From the NCBI GenBank assembly GCA_015183035.1, contig JACZZP010000018.1:682001-746000 (forward strand): a stretch of DNA of 64,000 nucleotides, in the 5' to 3' direction. Shown here in pieces: positions 1-11,880 of the stretch. How positions within the stretch are numbered: position 1 is the stretch's first letter; every line of letters begins with the position of its first letter. The stretch comes from Meloidogyne chitwoodi. Its lineage: Eukaryota > Nematoda > Chromadorea > Rhabditida > Meloidogynidae. A model generated the notes under the pieces. It saw nothing but the letters and a program-made list of their open reading frames with translations, searched no databases and was not told the origin of the DNA. The position numbers and the translations under genes were made by a program.

Positions 1-132
1 AAGGACAAGGAAGACAACAAGGACAAGATGCCAGAAGGAGAAGAACATCATAAGAAAGACGTTGTGATGATGTTAGATGAGATGACGAGAGATCATAATA
101 AAGTTCCTTCTTGTGATAAAATTTTTATGTAA
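1..132 (+). CDS. C-terminal tail of a retrotransposon ORF (partial)
   Basis: An open frame enters from the left edge and ends at TAA (130-132), giving 43 residues that are rich in Lys, Glu and Asp and end in SCDKIFM. It shows no recognisable domain. I assign it to an LTR retrotransposon from position only: it is followed by about 170 bp of non-coding DNA, a purine run (295-304) and an LTR-like block at 305. It could instead be the tail of an unrelated host gene. GC content is visibly higher here than in the neighbouring host genes, which fits a mobile element. Confidence 0.4.
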   Translation, partial: KDKEDNKDKMPEGEEHHKKDVVMMLDEMTRDHNKVPSCDKIFM

Positions 133-304
133 AATTTTCTGTATGTATTTCCTTGTATTTCCCCTTTGTCCCCATTTTTTGTTTGTAATTTTTCCTTTGT
201 TGGACTGGTAGTGTTATTGTATTGTTATTGGGTGCTTATGAGTGTGACCGTATTGAAAGGCATGGATGCCTTTAGTGTTCCCTGAACCTTTTTAAGGGGG
301 GAGG

Positions 305-571
305 TGTTGTATATGAGTGGTGGTCTTTTATAGACACCTTTAACGGTCTAGTAAACAGACTATATAAGCACCATTAAATAACCAGTCCGGATCCAAGATC
401 CAACACCCAACATCCCAGGATCCCAACCTGAGTTAACCCTCACCAGCGTCTACACTTCTACCTTCCTTCAACCTTCATTGTATTTCTCTACGTAATAAAC
501 TGTTGCTTTGTTGCTCGTCGACTTTCAGTATCTCGGACACCATCTTTAGTTAGGAAACTAAAGATACAACA
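305..571 (+). mobile_element. LTR of an LTR retrotransposon (3' copy)
   Basis: The block begins TGTTGTATATGAG directly after a polypurine tract (AAGGGGGGAGG) and ends ATACAACA, so it has short inverted ends of the TGTTG...CAACA type. Inside are a TATA box (TATATAAG, 361-368) and a polyadenylation signal (AATAAA, 494-499), in the order expected for U3-R-U5. Near the 3' end, 542-565 is a perfect 10-bp-stem hairpin (ATCTTTAGTT, loop AGGA, AACTAAAGAT). The matching 5' LTR would lie outside the window. Similar end sequences recur near 18090-18122 and, inverted, at 18437-18489. The exact right boundary is uncertain: it could lie at the GGACAC near 540. Confidence 0.6.
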
Positions 572-809
572 CTTTCCAAGTGCCAAAAGGCATATAATAG
601 TGGAGAGGAAAAATAAGCGTGTACTTCTCCTAACGCCAAAAATGCAAGAGAAGGAAAGAAAAGAGCGAATTCTCTTTGCGGACAGGTGGGACATCAACTG
701 GACATTTACCATTTGGATCTATTTATCGAAAACATTGTTCAAAGATATAATGTTCATAAACTAGAATTTTAAATTTTAGGAAAACTTTACAATTTTTTAT
801 TTTATACAG

Positions 810-2262
810 AAAACAGTTATCGATGCATTTTTGTCATTATCTTTAAAATGTCAAAAGCTTGAATGTCTTTGCATTAATAGATTTGATTCAATTTTTGAGA
901 GATCTTTAGAAATTGGACAAAATCAATGTTTACCTTCAACATTAAAATATTTAGCTATTTCTTATTATAATACTATTAATTATCTGCGAGAAATTCCTAA
1001 AATTTGTCCAAAACTTTGTTTTTTGTTCTTTCAAAGTTATGACTACTATATTTCAAATAATGATGTGATAATTGATACAAATGCTCTTAGGTATTTTTTA
1101 TATTATGGGTTGATTCTTATATTTAATCTTTTTTTTTTTAGTTTTTGCACTCCTTTTTTTTATGCTATAAATCCTTTGCATTTAGATCTTCATCCAAATT
1201 TGAATTCTTTACGTGCTTTAAAAATTAACTTTGATCTTGACGGGGTATTTTTTAATTAATTTTTTAATTAAAATATTTTTCTTAGGATGATTTATTGGAA
1301 ATTGCCTCGTCTTGCCCAAATTTGGAACATTTTGATTTTGTCTGGAAAAATTCTGTTGATGGTTTCGATGGTTTGGTAGAGGCACGTCAATTAGAAGCAC
1401 TTTATTCATTCAAAAAACTTTCATCAATTTCATTTGGAATATATATAATGGATAGATATTCTCCAAATACATCAATGCCATTTCATCGGGTTTGTGATTA
1501 ACAATTAATTTTTTATAGTAGCTACTATTTTTATCCCTTTTAATTGAAAAGTTTAATTTAGTCAATTCTGATTTCTCTTGCTGTTCTGTCCTAAGCTAAA
1601 TATTAGTTTTTATCCAATGAGTGCTTCTTTAATGTTTAAAATTTAATTAGAACAATAACAGAAATTATTTTTAAAATTACTAAATTTTAGCTATTTTGTG
1701 ATGATGGACTTCGTTTTGATGATTTTCTCTTTCAACTTCTTCTTAATTTAAATTCAATTACTCCTCTAAAAGTAAAATTTAATTTATTATAATTTTGATT
1801 TATTTTTTTTAAGAACCTTGAATTTATTGATATTAATTCTTTAAACTTTGCTAAAAAATATGCACTTAAAATTTTAAAGAATTTGAGTGAATTAGAAACA
1901 TTTTTATGTTCATTAACAAATTATAGCTCTTATATTGATAATGAATTGATGGAACAAAATGAATTCTTTCAAAGCCTTGATGAAATATTAAAAGAAAATA
2001 AAAATAAAACAAAAGCTTTCTTTCGTTTTATGGTTTTTTTTACTTATTCTAATAAATATATTTATTTTTTATTTTTTAGGATGAATGGTATTATAGTCAA
2101 GAACCTGATACAATTTTTAAATGGAAGAGAGGAGAACCTTTTGAATTAATCAAAGTTCCCAAAATTAGGTATTACAGAAGTAATAATTTTGGTCAATCTA
2201 TTATTTTGGAAAAAATATTAATTGAATCTTTTGGCTCGAGAAATATGTTTGAATTTTTTTAA
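810..2262 (+). CDS. Leucine-rich/F-box-like protein, 5'-incomplete
   Basis: Six exons (810-1090, 1142-1244, 1286-1489, 1691-1771, 1814-2032, 2080-2262) join in frame to 356 codons ending TAA. The product has irregular leucine-rich stretches such as LKCQKLECLCINRF, LEIASSCPNLEHFDF and ILKNLSELETFL, typical of the expanded F-box/LRR-like families of plant-parasitic nematodes. No F-box is visible. No ATG lies in frame before 810, where a TTTATACAG acceptor opens the first visible exon, so the N-terminus is missing. The LTR retrotransposon ends only about 240 bp upstream, so it probably sits in an upstream intron or has removed the 5' exons. I cannot name the gene; it may be a pseudogene although its visible frame is intact. 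Confidence 0.55.
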
Positions 2263-2577
2263 ACCTTTTAATTTGTTTATTCAGGCATATTCTCTTTCAA
2301 CTATCACAGATAAATGAAAGAAAAGATTTTTTATAAATTTTTAATTTCTTTATATTTATTGCAATTCTTTTAATTGATTTTTATAACTTATTTTTACATA
2401 AATTGTTTGTTATCAATTTTTTATATTTTTATTTTGAAAATCTGGTTAAAAATCATAAAGACTCAATTGACCCTTTGCATAGGGAATTTTTTAAAGTCTC
2501 ACCGATTAATTATATCATTATTTATTCATTCACATTTATTCTTAATTTGATTCTTATTTTCATTTTCTAGTGTAAAT

Positions 2578-5500
2578 ATGCTTAAAAAATTTGGAACTTC
2601 TTCTCTGTGGCGTTCAAAAAATCCACATTCTCTTGAATATTTGAGGTTTAATTTATTTATTTTATAATTTTAAAAATTAATTTTTTAGATATCTTCAAGG
2701 TGTTTTAGTTAAAAATGAAAAGATAACTGAAGGGAACAGATCTTTGGTGATTGAGGCAGTTCGTGCAATTACTGAAATTTTAATTTGGGGTGATCAAAAT
2801 GATGCTGCTGTTTTTGAGTATTATTTTTAATATATAATTATTGAATAGAAAATATATATTATCTATTTGATTACTTTCAAACGTTAATGAACCATTTTTG
2901 AATTCTTAGACTTACAAATTTGGATTTTTTAATTTTAAAGATTCTTTCTAGAATCTTGAGTTTCATTTTTCAATCCCAATAATCTGCATAAACTCTGATC
3001 GTTTTAGAAAATAGGCTTAAGACCATGAACGCATTAAGGACCTTGTTTATCTCTTATAATAAAATTTTTTCAGTTTTTTCCTCGAAAGACAAATGTTTTC
3101 TCATTTTATTAAAATTATGCAGCAATCTGATACAAATTTTGTAAATATACAATTACTTCAAACATTAAATATTTTGTTTGAAAATACTAAAAATGAAACA
3201 TCTTTATGTTAGTTTTTTTATTTTTAAATATTTATTTTCTTGTAGATTTTTTGCTTAGCAATAATCATGTAAATTCAATTATTACCCACAACTTTGATTT
3301 TTTAAATGAAGAGATTATTGCTTATTATATTTCTTTTCTTAAAACATTGTCTTTTAGACTTAATATAAAAACTGTTCATTTCTTTAGCGAAGTAATTTTT
3401 TTATATATTTTTTATTTTATTTTTATGTTTTTTAGAATGCTGACCATTTTCCTTTATTTACTGAAGCTGTTAGATTTTACAAACATTCAGAGCCAATGGT
3501 CAGAATTGCTGTGAGGACTCTTACTTTAAATATATTTAAGGTTTTTTTTATAAAATTATTTTTTAAACAAATAAAACAATTTTTTAGGTTAAAGAGAAAA
3601 TGCTTAATAAATTTATTTTAACACATTCTCGGGAATATTTTAATAATCTTTGCCATGAAATTGCTAATCAGATAATTGAGGTTTTGAATAATTTTTATTT
3701 TTATTATTTTATTAAATAATAGATGGACACTTTTGCAAGGTCAGCACAGAACGAAGCAAGTAACAGGTTTTCTCTTTTAATTTAAAAATTTTTTGAAATT
3801 ATTTTTTAATTTTTAGATCTCGTTTATCTGTTTATATTGACATTCATATTGATAATTTGCATTATATTAATGATATTTTGGTTATTGGAAATGCTGATTT
3901 GGTAATTTAAATTTTTTTTTTAATATAAAAGAAATTAATTAATTTTAGAATTTATTAGTAATTGATTGTTTACATCAATTTCTTATTGGCCCAATATATT
4001 TGGCATCTTTAGCTTCAATTAGAACACAATTAAATACTTTACTTGTTTCACGTGTTACTTCTTTATTTCTTTTTTCTCAATTTTTAAAAATTATACAAGA
4101 ATCAGAAACTATTCAAAATATTTTAACTTTTATTTTCTTTGGTGATATAAATGATATAAAAACTGAATGGGTGAGAACTTTAAGTGATGGAATTAGTTTG
4201 TCAACAATTCTTCGAAAATGGGAGGATAAAAATACTGAAAGGTTTTTTTTAAATAAAAGATTAATTTTGGAATAAATAAATAAATAAAATATTTTTAAAA
4301 AGTTCTCCCTTTCGCAATCACCTATTTATGGCATTACATGATGGCAATGATGATGACCATGCTTGTTTCTTTGCTCTTATTTTTATTCATTTTATTTTAC
4401 AAAATAAAGGTTTTTTCTAATTATTTTATATAAATTTATTTTTATTTAGTAGCACAAAAGGAATTGCTAAATGCAGCACAATTACCTTTTCCTGGTTCTA
4501 CAGATAAATGTGATTCTGAATTGGCTGATTGTTTAATTAGAATAATTGAAAATTGTTCTCTTACAGGTTTTTATTTTAAATTTTAGAAAATATATAATTT
4601 GATAGATAACACAATTATTTACTTTAAAGTGAAAGATATGATTCATAAAAAATTAAATTAAAAAATAAATGTCTATTAAATTAAGTATTAAAACTTTTTT
4701 TGTTAGTAGTAAAGTTTAAATATTTTCTTATGAGAAACTTTCTAATTTTTTCCTTTATATATATGTAATATTTATTTAAAAATTAGTGCTCCTCTGGCCT
4801 TTCATTTCTATTATTTATTTATTTTAAATTTCTTTTTAATTTTTTAGATACACTAATTCGTCCAATAACTGTTGAATTATGTAGTATTGTTATTCGTCAT
4901 ATTCTCCTTTGTTTAGAATCAGATCAAGAATTTTATTTATTAATTGAATCATCAGTCAGAAAAACTTTACATAAACTTTCTAATGTTTTAAAAGGTGCTT
5001 TACAAACTGAAAAATTTTTTTTGGAAATGTTTGAAGAAGAATATTATTTAATACAGGTTTTCTTTCTTTTTTTTTGAATTTTATAAACTTTATTTTAGAA
5101 AAGTGAAAGAAAAATAAATTCATTTTTGGACGATTCAGGGCTTTATTTGCCTCCCAGTAATACACCAATATCGTTAGTTTTAAATATTTTTTAAATTTTA
5201 TTTAACTATTTTTTTCATTTAAAATTAAACTCTAAAAATAACGGAAAATATTATTTTTTAATTTTAGTGGACTTGCTCTTTTCAAAAGAATATCTAGTGG
5301 AAATGATGAACGTATAAGAAGAGTATTTTTTTTAATTTTTTTATTTAAATAAATATTTTTTAGAGTCTTCAATTTTATTTTATTATAAGAAAATTTGCTC
5401 AAGATTTATCCGGTGAAACTGAAACTTTTCTTCCAATATCTTCACAATCAGAACCTATGGCTGAATTAAATGATTGCATCAATTTAAGTAAATATATTTA

Positions 5501-6245
5501 ATTTCTTTTTTATTTTTTTTTAAATTTATTTTTTAGATAACAGTGATTTACTTGCCTGTACAGTTGTAAATTCAAAAAATGAACGTCTTTCTCAATTTCT
5601 TGTAACTGATCAATTTCAATTTATTTTAGTTGAACCAGACAGCCGAAAATTAGGATGGGGAATTGTTCGTTTTGTTGCTTTATTACAAGTAAAATAAATA
5701 AATATTTTAATTTAAATATTAATTTAAAAAGGATGTTTTAATTGTTGGAACTTCTGATAATCGAACATTACAAATCAACGTTGAGGTTTTTTTATTAAAT
5801 TAATTTGATTAATTTATTTAAATTAAAACTTTTAATTTCAAAGGATGTCGAAACTCGTGTCAAAAAATCTGGAAAAACAGTTTTCTCTGCTCATTTAATT
5901 TTTGATGATTATATTCGTTGTATGGCAGCAAAACAACGTTTAAATAGAGGAAGAAAGCGTTGTCGTCTTTTTAGACTTGGAATTATTGCAGAAATGCTTG
6001 GAATGAGATTGCCACATTCTCTTCAATCAATGGAAGGTTCTCCAGTAATTGGAATTAATACTTTAAGATTACAAGGTTTACCAGCCCCTGGATCTGTTCA
6101 GAGACTTGGTTTAAGACTACAACAAAATAATAAGAAAAATAATAAAAATGAAGGAGAGGATATACCTCCTGACCCTGATACTACTAATAGACAACAACAA
6201 CAATGTTCTTCTTCTAATTCTGGAACAATAATACATCATGTTTAA
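2578..6245 (+). CDS. gop-1: GOP-1/CLEC16A (Ema) endosomal-autophagy protein
   Basis: Eighteen exons (first 2578-2645, last 5844-6245) join to 796 codons. The N-terminal FPL domain is diagnostic: [20 protein letters not shown], then [16 protein letters not shown], then [26 protein letters not shown] and [15 protein letters not shown]. These match CLEC16A motifs closely. The C-terminal region has the conserved [20 protein letters not shown] followed by a low-complexity Gln/Asn/Ser tail. The family acts on endosomes and lysosomes in membrane traffic, mitophagy and, in C. elegans, phagosome maturation through Rab2. The start ATG precedes a short basic leader, as in the family. The loop between the two conserved halves is shorter than in human CLEC16A. 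It lies directly upstream of gop-2, the order known from the C. elegans gro-1 operon. Confidence 0.93.
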
Positions 6246-6703
6246 AAGAGATTAATTTTATTTTTTAAGAGGCTAAAGCTTGCGTTTAAGACTGGGGAAA
6301 TTAAAAAAAAAAAAGAAAATTATTTAAAAGAGAATACCCTTTTATTTTTTAGTAAATATATTTAAAAATAACCTTTCTTCTATTTAACATTATTTGATCT
6401 TTTATTAAGTGAATTTTTTTGTCTATTTTTAATTTTAAAAAAATTAAAAACCTTTATACGCAAGCTTTATATAAATAAATATATCAAAAATTAATTAATA
6501 TATATTTATATATAAATATTTTTTTTATTTTCTCTTTGGCCATTTTAAATGTTTTTTTTTAATCTTTATATTAAAGACTATAAATAGTAAAATTTAATAA
6601 ATACTTTTATTTTTTGTTTTATTTTTTTTAATTTATTTTGTATAATTTTTATATTTATTTTTTTTTTAAGTATTTTTAAATTTATTTAAAGTAAATATTT
6701 AAA
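6246..6703. other. gop-1/gop-2 intercistronic region
   Basis: These 458 bp separate two same-strand genes. The sequence is mostly A/T homopolymer runs with TATATTTATATATAAAT-type low complexity and several AATAAA-like hexamers after the gop-1 stop that could serve polyadenylation. The distance is larger than the roughly 100 bp usual in C. elegans operons but would still allow trans-splicing of gop-2. A TTTTTTTAAG acceptor lies at 6661-6670, about 35 bp upstream of the gop-2 ATG, and could take a spliced leader. Confidence 0.4.
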
Positions 6704-8611
6704 ATGGTTAATGATACAGAGTCATCTAAACAATCTTCTTCATCTTCTTCTGAGGCATTACCGCCATGTATTGTTGTTTTGGGTATGGCTGGTTCTGGAA
6801 AGACTACTTTTGTTCAGGTTTTAATTTAAGCTATTTGTATATTATTATTCTTTTTTTTTAATTTAGCGTTTGGCCAGTTATCTTCATTCAAAGAGGTCAT
6901 TTCCTTATTTGTTAAATCTTGATCCTGCAGCTTGTTGTGTACCTTTTCCAGCAAATATTGATATTCGAGACACGGTAAAATAAATATATAATTAGTTGGG
7001 GAATTCAAAAAAATAAATGGAAATGATCTAAACTTCTAAATATTAAAAAAAAATAAAAGAAAACGAAAAGACCTATTCTCTAAATTATTTAAGGTTGACT
7101 ATAAAGGTGTAATGAAAGAATATGGCCTTGGACCAAATGGAGCAATTTTGACTTGTCTTAATTTGCTTTGCACTAAATTTGATCAGGTTTTTTTTAATTT
7201 AAAAAATTATTATTTTATTTTAATAAATTAAAGGTTCTTGATTTACTTGAAAAAAGAAGTTCTTCAGTTCCTTATATAATTTTGGATACACCTGGACAAA
7301 TTGAAGTTTTTACATGGTCAGTTAGTGGTTCAATAATTACTGGATCTTTAGCTGATAAATATCCAACGGTTTGTTTTTTTTTAATTTTTTGGTAATTTTT
7401 CGGTAACTTTTAATTTGTTTAAAAAATTATTAAAAAAAGTTTTTAATTATTTTACCTTTTTATTTTTGTAATAAAAAAGTTGTGAAATTCAGAAAAGTCT
7501 CCATTTTATTTAATTTCCCCAATTGTATTTATTTACATATATTTAAAATTAATATTTTAACTGTTAATCCTTTATTAATTCTCTCCTCTGTTTTAAGCAT
7601 TTTTTATTTTTTAAACAAATAATATTTTTTTCTTTTTAGATAATTGCTTATGTTGTGGACAGGTTTTTTGTTTAAATAAATTAAGTTTTTATTTTTTTAT
7701 AAATTTTTTAGTGCTCGTTCAGTCAATCCACGAACTTTTATGTCTAATATGCTTTATGCTTGTTCTATTCTTTATGTTTATTTTAATAAACTAAAATAAA
7801 CTTCTTTTCTTTTTTAGAGAACAAAACTTCCATTTTTTCTTGTCTTTAATAAAGCTGATATTGTTAGTTAGAATTAAAAAAAATTATTTAATTTTGGAAA
7901 AATTTTAAATGTTCTTTTAAGGTAAATCCAGATTTTGCTGTTAGTTGGATGGATGATTTTGAAAAATTCCAGGTTTTATTAAAAATTTTTTTTGACTTTT
8001 CTACTTTAAATTAGAAGGAAAAGTCTTTTATAAAATACCAAAATAAATTAAATTTTAATTTATTATAGGAAGCTTTAGACGAAAGTGAGTCTTCTTATGC
8101 CAACGATTTGACACGTTCGCTTAGTATTGTTCTTGATTCTTTTTATCAAAATTTAAATTGGGTTGCTGTTTCTTCACAAACTGGAGAAGGATTTGACAAA
8201 GTATAAATAATATTATTTATAAATAATTTTTTGGACAAATAGTTACTTTGTTTTAGTTAATTTTTAATTATATATTAAGGACATTTAAGAGATTAAAGAG
8301 TTGATTTTTGTAAGAAATAAAAGTTAAAGGTTCTCTAGTTTTTGGGAATTTTTTATGCCTAAATTAATTTAAAAAAATTGACAATTTTTTAATTAAAAAT
8401 TAAATTTAAGGTTTTGGAAATTATTGAAAAATGTAAAAAAGAATATAATTCTGAATATCGGCCATTTTTAGAACAATTATCAAAAGATAAGTCAGAAATT
8501 GAAGAAAAATTTACTGCTGAAAAATTGGATAATTTAAAAATTGGAGAAACTAATGGTTTTTGTAAAACAAAAGAAAATAAAGAAGAGACAAAGAAAGAAG
8601 AGGAAAAATAA
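6704..8611 (+). CDS. gop-2: GPN1/XAB1 GPN-loop GTPase
   Basis: Ten exons (6704-6817, 6867-6974, 7094-7186, 7234-7368, 7640-7662, 7712-7775, 7818-7862, 7922-7972, 8069-8200, 8411-8611) give 321 residues. All GTPase signatures are visible: P-loop [10 protein letters not shown] (about 27-36), NLDPAA, the GPN loop in [10 protein letters not shown]3 DTPGQIE, and G4 NKAD. The acidic, Lys/Glu-rich C-terminal tail is typical of GPN1. GPN1 pairs with GPN3 and is needed for nuclear import and assembly of RNA polymerase II. The Ser-rich N-terminus is a short lineage extension. The P-loop, GPN tripeptide and invariant Asp/Lys are intact, so the enzyme should be functional. In C. elegans the ortholog is gop-2, which shares an operon with gop-1. 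Confidence 0.95.
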
Positions 8612-11600
8612 AATTATTGGAAATTTTTTGATATTTTGTTTTTTTATTTAAATAAATATACTCTTAAAAATTAAAATCTTCAGAAATATTTGGATTAAAA
8701 CTTAATTATATCAAAAATTATAATTTTTAATGTTTTTTTCCTTTTTAATTTTATATAACATTTTGTTTATTGTTGTTGTTGTTATTTGTAGTTAAGTGGT
8801 TAAATAGCTGCACTTTGTTTTGTAAAAAATTGAAAACATTGATTTATATGCATCTCTGTATTCAACACTAAAATTAAAAAATAATTGAATTTTTAAATTT
8901 AAAAAATAATTGTAAGGGATGTGGCACTTGGGAATTTGTTTGATATTACTTTTACATAAATATACTATATTTATTTAAATTTTAAAATTAATATTCACAC
9001 TTTTTTCAAATAAAATCTTTTTTAATTTTACTATTTTTACAAAGAAGGCGGATTTTAATATTATTTTTTTTTAATTGGGAATTGATGTCTATTTTTTTAA
9101 TTTTATTTTTTTTCTTTGTTGGAGAGAGTATACTATTACCAACCAAAAACATAAATAAATTACCGCACAGAAAAAAATAAAAAAAATCAATGTTTGTTGG
9201 GCGGTCATTTAGATTAGTTAATATCAAATCTAAAACTCTTCAATCATTCACTCTTTTCTTTTTAAAATTTAGCAAATTGGGTAAATTTATTTGAGAGAAA
9301 AAGACAGGGAAGATTGTTTTGTTTTATTTTATTTTTAGTAGTTTTACTCTTCTTTTGCAACTACTAAAAACTCTTTTTTCTTTCTTTTTATAACCAAAAA
9401 CTGCGACCAAAAAAAGAAAAAAGGGCAGTTAGTTGAACAAAACAATAGCTATAATATTATTTTATTTTTATTTTATTTTTCAATCAATTTTTAAGATTTT
9501 TCTTTTTTAATTTTTTTAACTTCATTTTGCAAAAATTTTATTTTGTTTTTTTTTTTTCAAAAAATAAAACAACTGATATGTGTATTTTTAATATTTATTT
9601 CCTCGACCTATATTTTTGTTGTTTTTTTTGTTGATTCCCATAGGAAATGACGAGAAGATTTATAAAAATAAATAAAAGTCTATACTCTACTACTATTTTA
9701 TTTTATTTATTTTTTTGGCCCTTTTATTAAACTAAAATAAAATCTTTTTCTTCTTCTTCTTTTCACCTTTTGCTGCCAGTCTATTTATTTTTAGACAATT
9801 TATTCTGAATGAACGTAATTAAAAAACGCCATAATAGAGTTATTTTCATTTTTATAAATTTAATAATATTCTCAAAAATTTATTGAAGCATTTCACATAA
9901 AATTAAATAAAAAATGTAATTAAATATTTTGTTAATTTCTCTCAATTTTTATATAAAAATGAACTTTTAATATTTAATTTTTTATATATTTTTTAAATAA
10001 TTATTATTATAAATGTTTTTCATGCATTCACTTAATCCTTTCATATAAAAATTACTTGTACTTTTTGTGTTTGCTGTTTTTATAATTTATTGTGTCTATT
10101 TGTGTTTACTCTCTAGTTGATCTAAAACTTGTTTCTAAACATTTTCAAAAAATTAATTTTAATACAACATTTTTATCTAAACATTAGTACAAACATTTGT
10201 TAACAGTTTAATGTTTTAAAAATGTTTTACAAAGATTAGTTCTAAAAAACATGTTTATTTAAAAACTTTTCTTCTAAACATTAAAAACATGTTTTATCCA
10301 AATGTTTTATTAAACTTATTTTTTATAATGTAATTTTTAAATAAACATTCAAAAATGTTTAAAACATGTTTTAATATTGTTGATCTTTTGGGTTTATATA
10401 TTTTTCGTTATATAAAAACAAGTAAATAAACAGGTAGGTTATTATTATGTACACTTTTATATATTTGCTGAATTGAGGTAATTGTTTGGGGGTTTTCTTT
10501 TATTTATTTAACAACCAACATAATAGATTTACCCTTTCAAACAAATATAGGCTTATTACAAATAATTACGTATTTTAAAAAAGAGGAAACATGTCAAAAT
10601 GTAGAAAATTTGAAAGGTGAGGATGTAAAAGGTCTGATAAAAAAGAGAAAATTATTATAACTGACAGAAAAATATTTTTTTCATTTTTTGTGCCAAAGAC
10701 TTGAAAAGGAAATAAATTAGTAGTTTTCTCTGAAAATAAATATAAAGTGATGTTTTCGGTCAGATTTTATTTAATATTTCTATTTTTGGAATTGTCTTTG
10801 GATTTTTTTATTTTGTCAAAAATATATTTATTTGTCTCTCTTTAAATAAATTAGACTATGTTAATGGACAAAATGTCCAAAAGAGTAAAAATGCCTAATT
10901 TATTAAAATTTCTAGTTTAAAGAAAATTAAGAAAAAAGACGTTTTTTTCGCTCTATATTAAAATTTGGCGCACAAATTTGTAAGTTTACAACTTACAAAT
11001 CTATTAAGTTTACTAAATGATATTTTAATTAAATTAATTTTTCAGTGTTTCAGTTCTTGCAATTTATTTGCTAAACACTTTAAATAGTAAAAAAAAATTA
11101 AATAAAATTATAATTTCAAATCTTTGATCATTAATTAATGCATCAAGGCCACTTTTTATAGAAAAAAAGATAGAGAACTAATAAAAATTAAGCAAAAAAT
11201 AATTTATTTATTTTCTTTGAAACAAATTTATTAAAGTAAAATCGATTTTATTAAAAATAAAGTTTACTCTTTTCAATCCCCTCATTAATTTCCCTCTACC
11301 AAATATTTTCCACAAATATATTGGCCATTAAAACGAGAAAAGAAATGACCATGACAGTTTAAGTATAAATGAGTAATAACAGATAGACCAACTGACTCCC
11401 AAAATGTCCAGTGGACAAAATGTCCAAAATAATAAATATGGACATTTTGTTCATTCTTACTTATTCTGGGCAATAAAAATCTGAAAAATAAAAATCAGAA
11501 CAAAATTTAAAAATTCTGATAAAATCAGAACTTTATCTCTTTCTCTGTGGTATAGATATTTTGTGGCCCTTGTGTCGGTCACTCTTAAATTGTAAAATGG

Positions 11601-11880
11601 ACAGTCACTCCCTCATTTTCTTAGCTAACATTCCCATTTTTATTCTTTCTTATAATAACTTATTTTATTTTACTTAAATTGTCATCGCTTTTTAAGACAG
11701 CTGAGGCCCAATAAATAAATAAATAAATAAATCTATTTATTTATATTTAAACACATTTTTATACATTTTAATATTTATACCTTTTCTCTTCACTTTCTTT
11801 TAAATTTTATTTTCATATTTTTTTAAAGAAAAAACCCCAAAATTTCTTCTTCATTTTCTTCTGTCCGTGTCAGTCACTAA
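8612..11880. other. Long AT-rich non-coding region
   Basis: No supported gene lies in these 3.3 kb; the few open frames are short and low-complexity. Notable content: a cluster of AAACATGTTT and AAAAATGTTT-like words (about 10130-10380), a hairpin TTTGTAAGTT/AACTTACAAA (about 10976-10998), two copies of the palindrome GGACAAAATGTCC (10866-10878 and 11413-11425), and an (AAAT)n run near 11710. The last few hundred bases, with CT-rich stretches before the ATG at 11881, presumably hold the promoter of the J-protein gene. Confidence 0.5.

Noticed and set aside
488..712. Minus-strand open frame of 74 codons across the LTR end
   Set aside because: Crosses the LTR boundary, has no recognisable features and overlaps the polyadenylation signal region; most likely chance.
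9006..9227. Minus-strand Lys/Phe/Ile-rich open frame
   Set aside because: Composition follows the AT bias and shows no motif.
11285..11473. Minus-strand open frame containing a His/Cys-bearing stretch
   Set aside because: Only 62 codons, no homology that I recognise, no splice partners found on either side, and it overlaps the repeated GGACAAAATGTCC motif.
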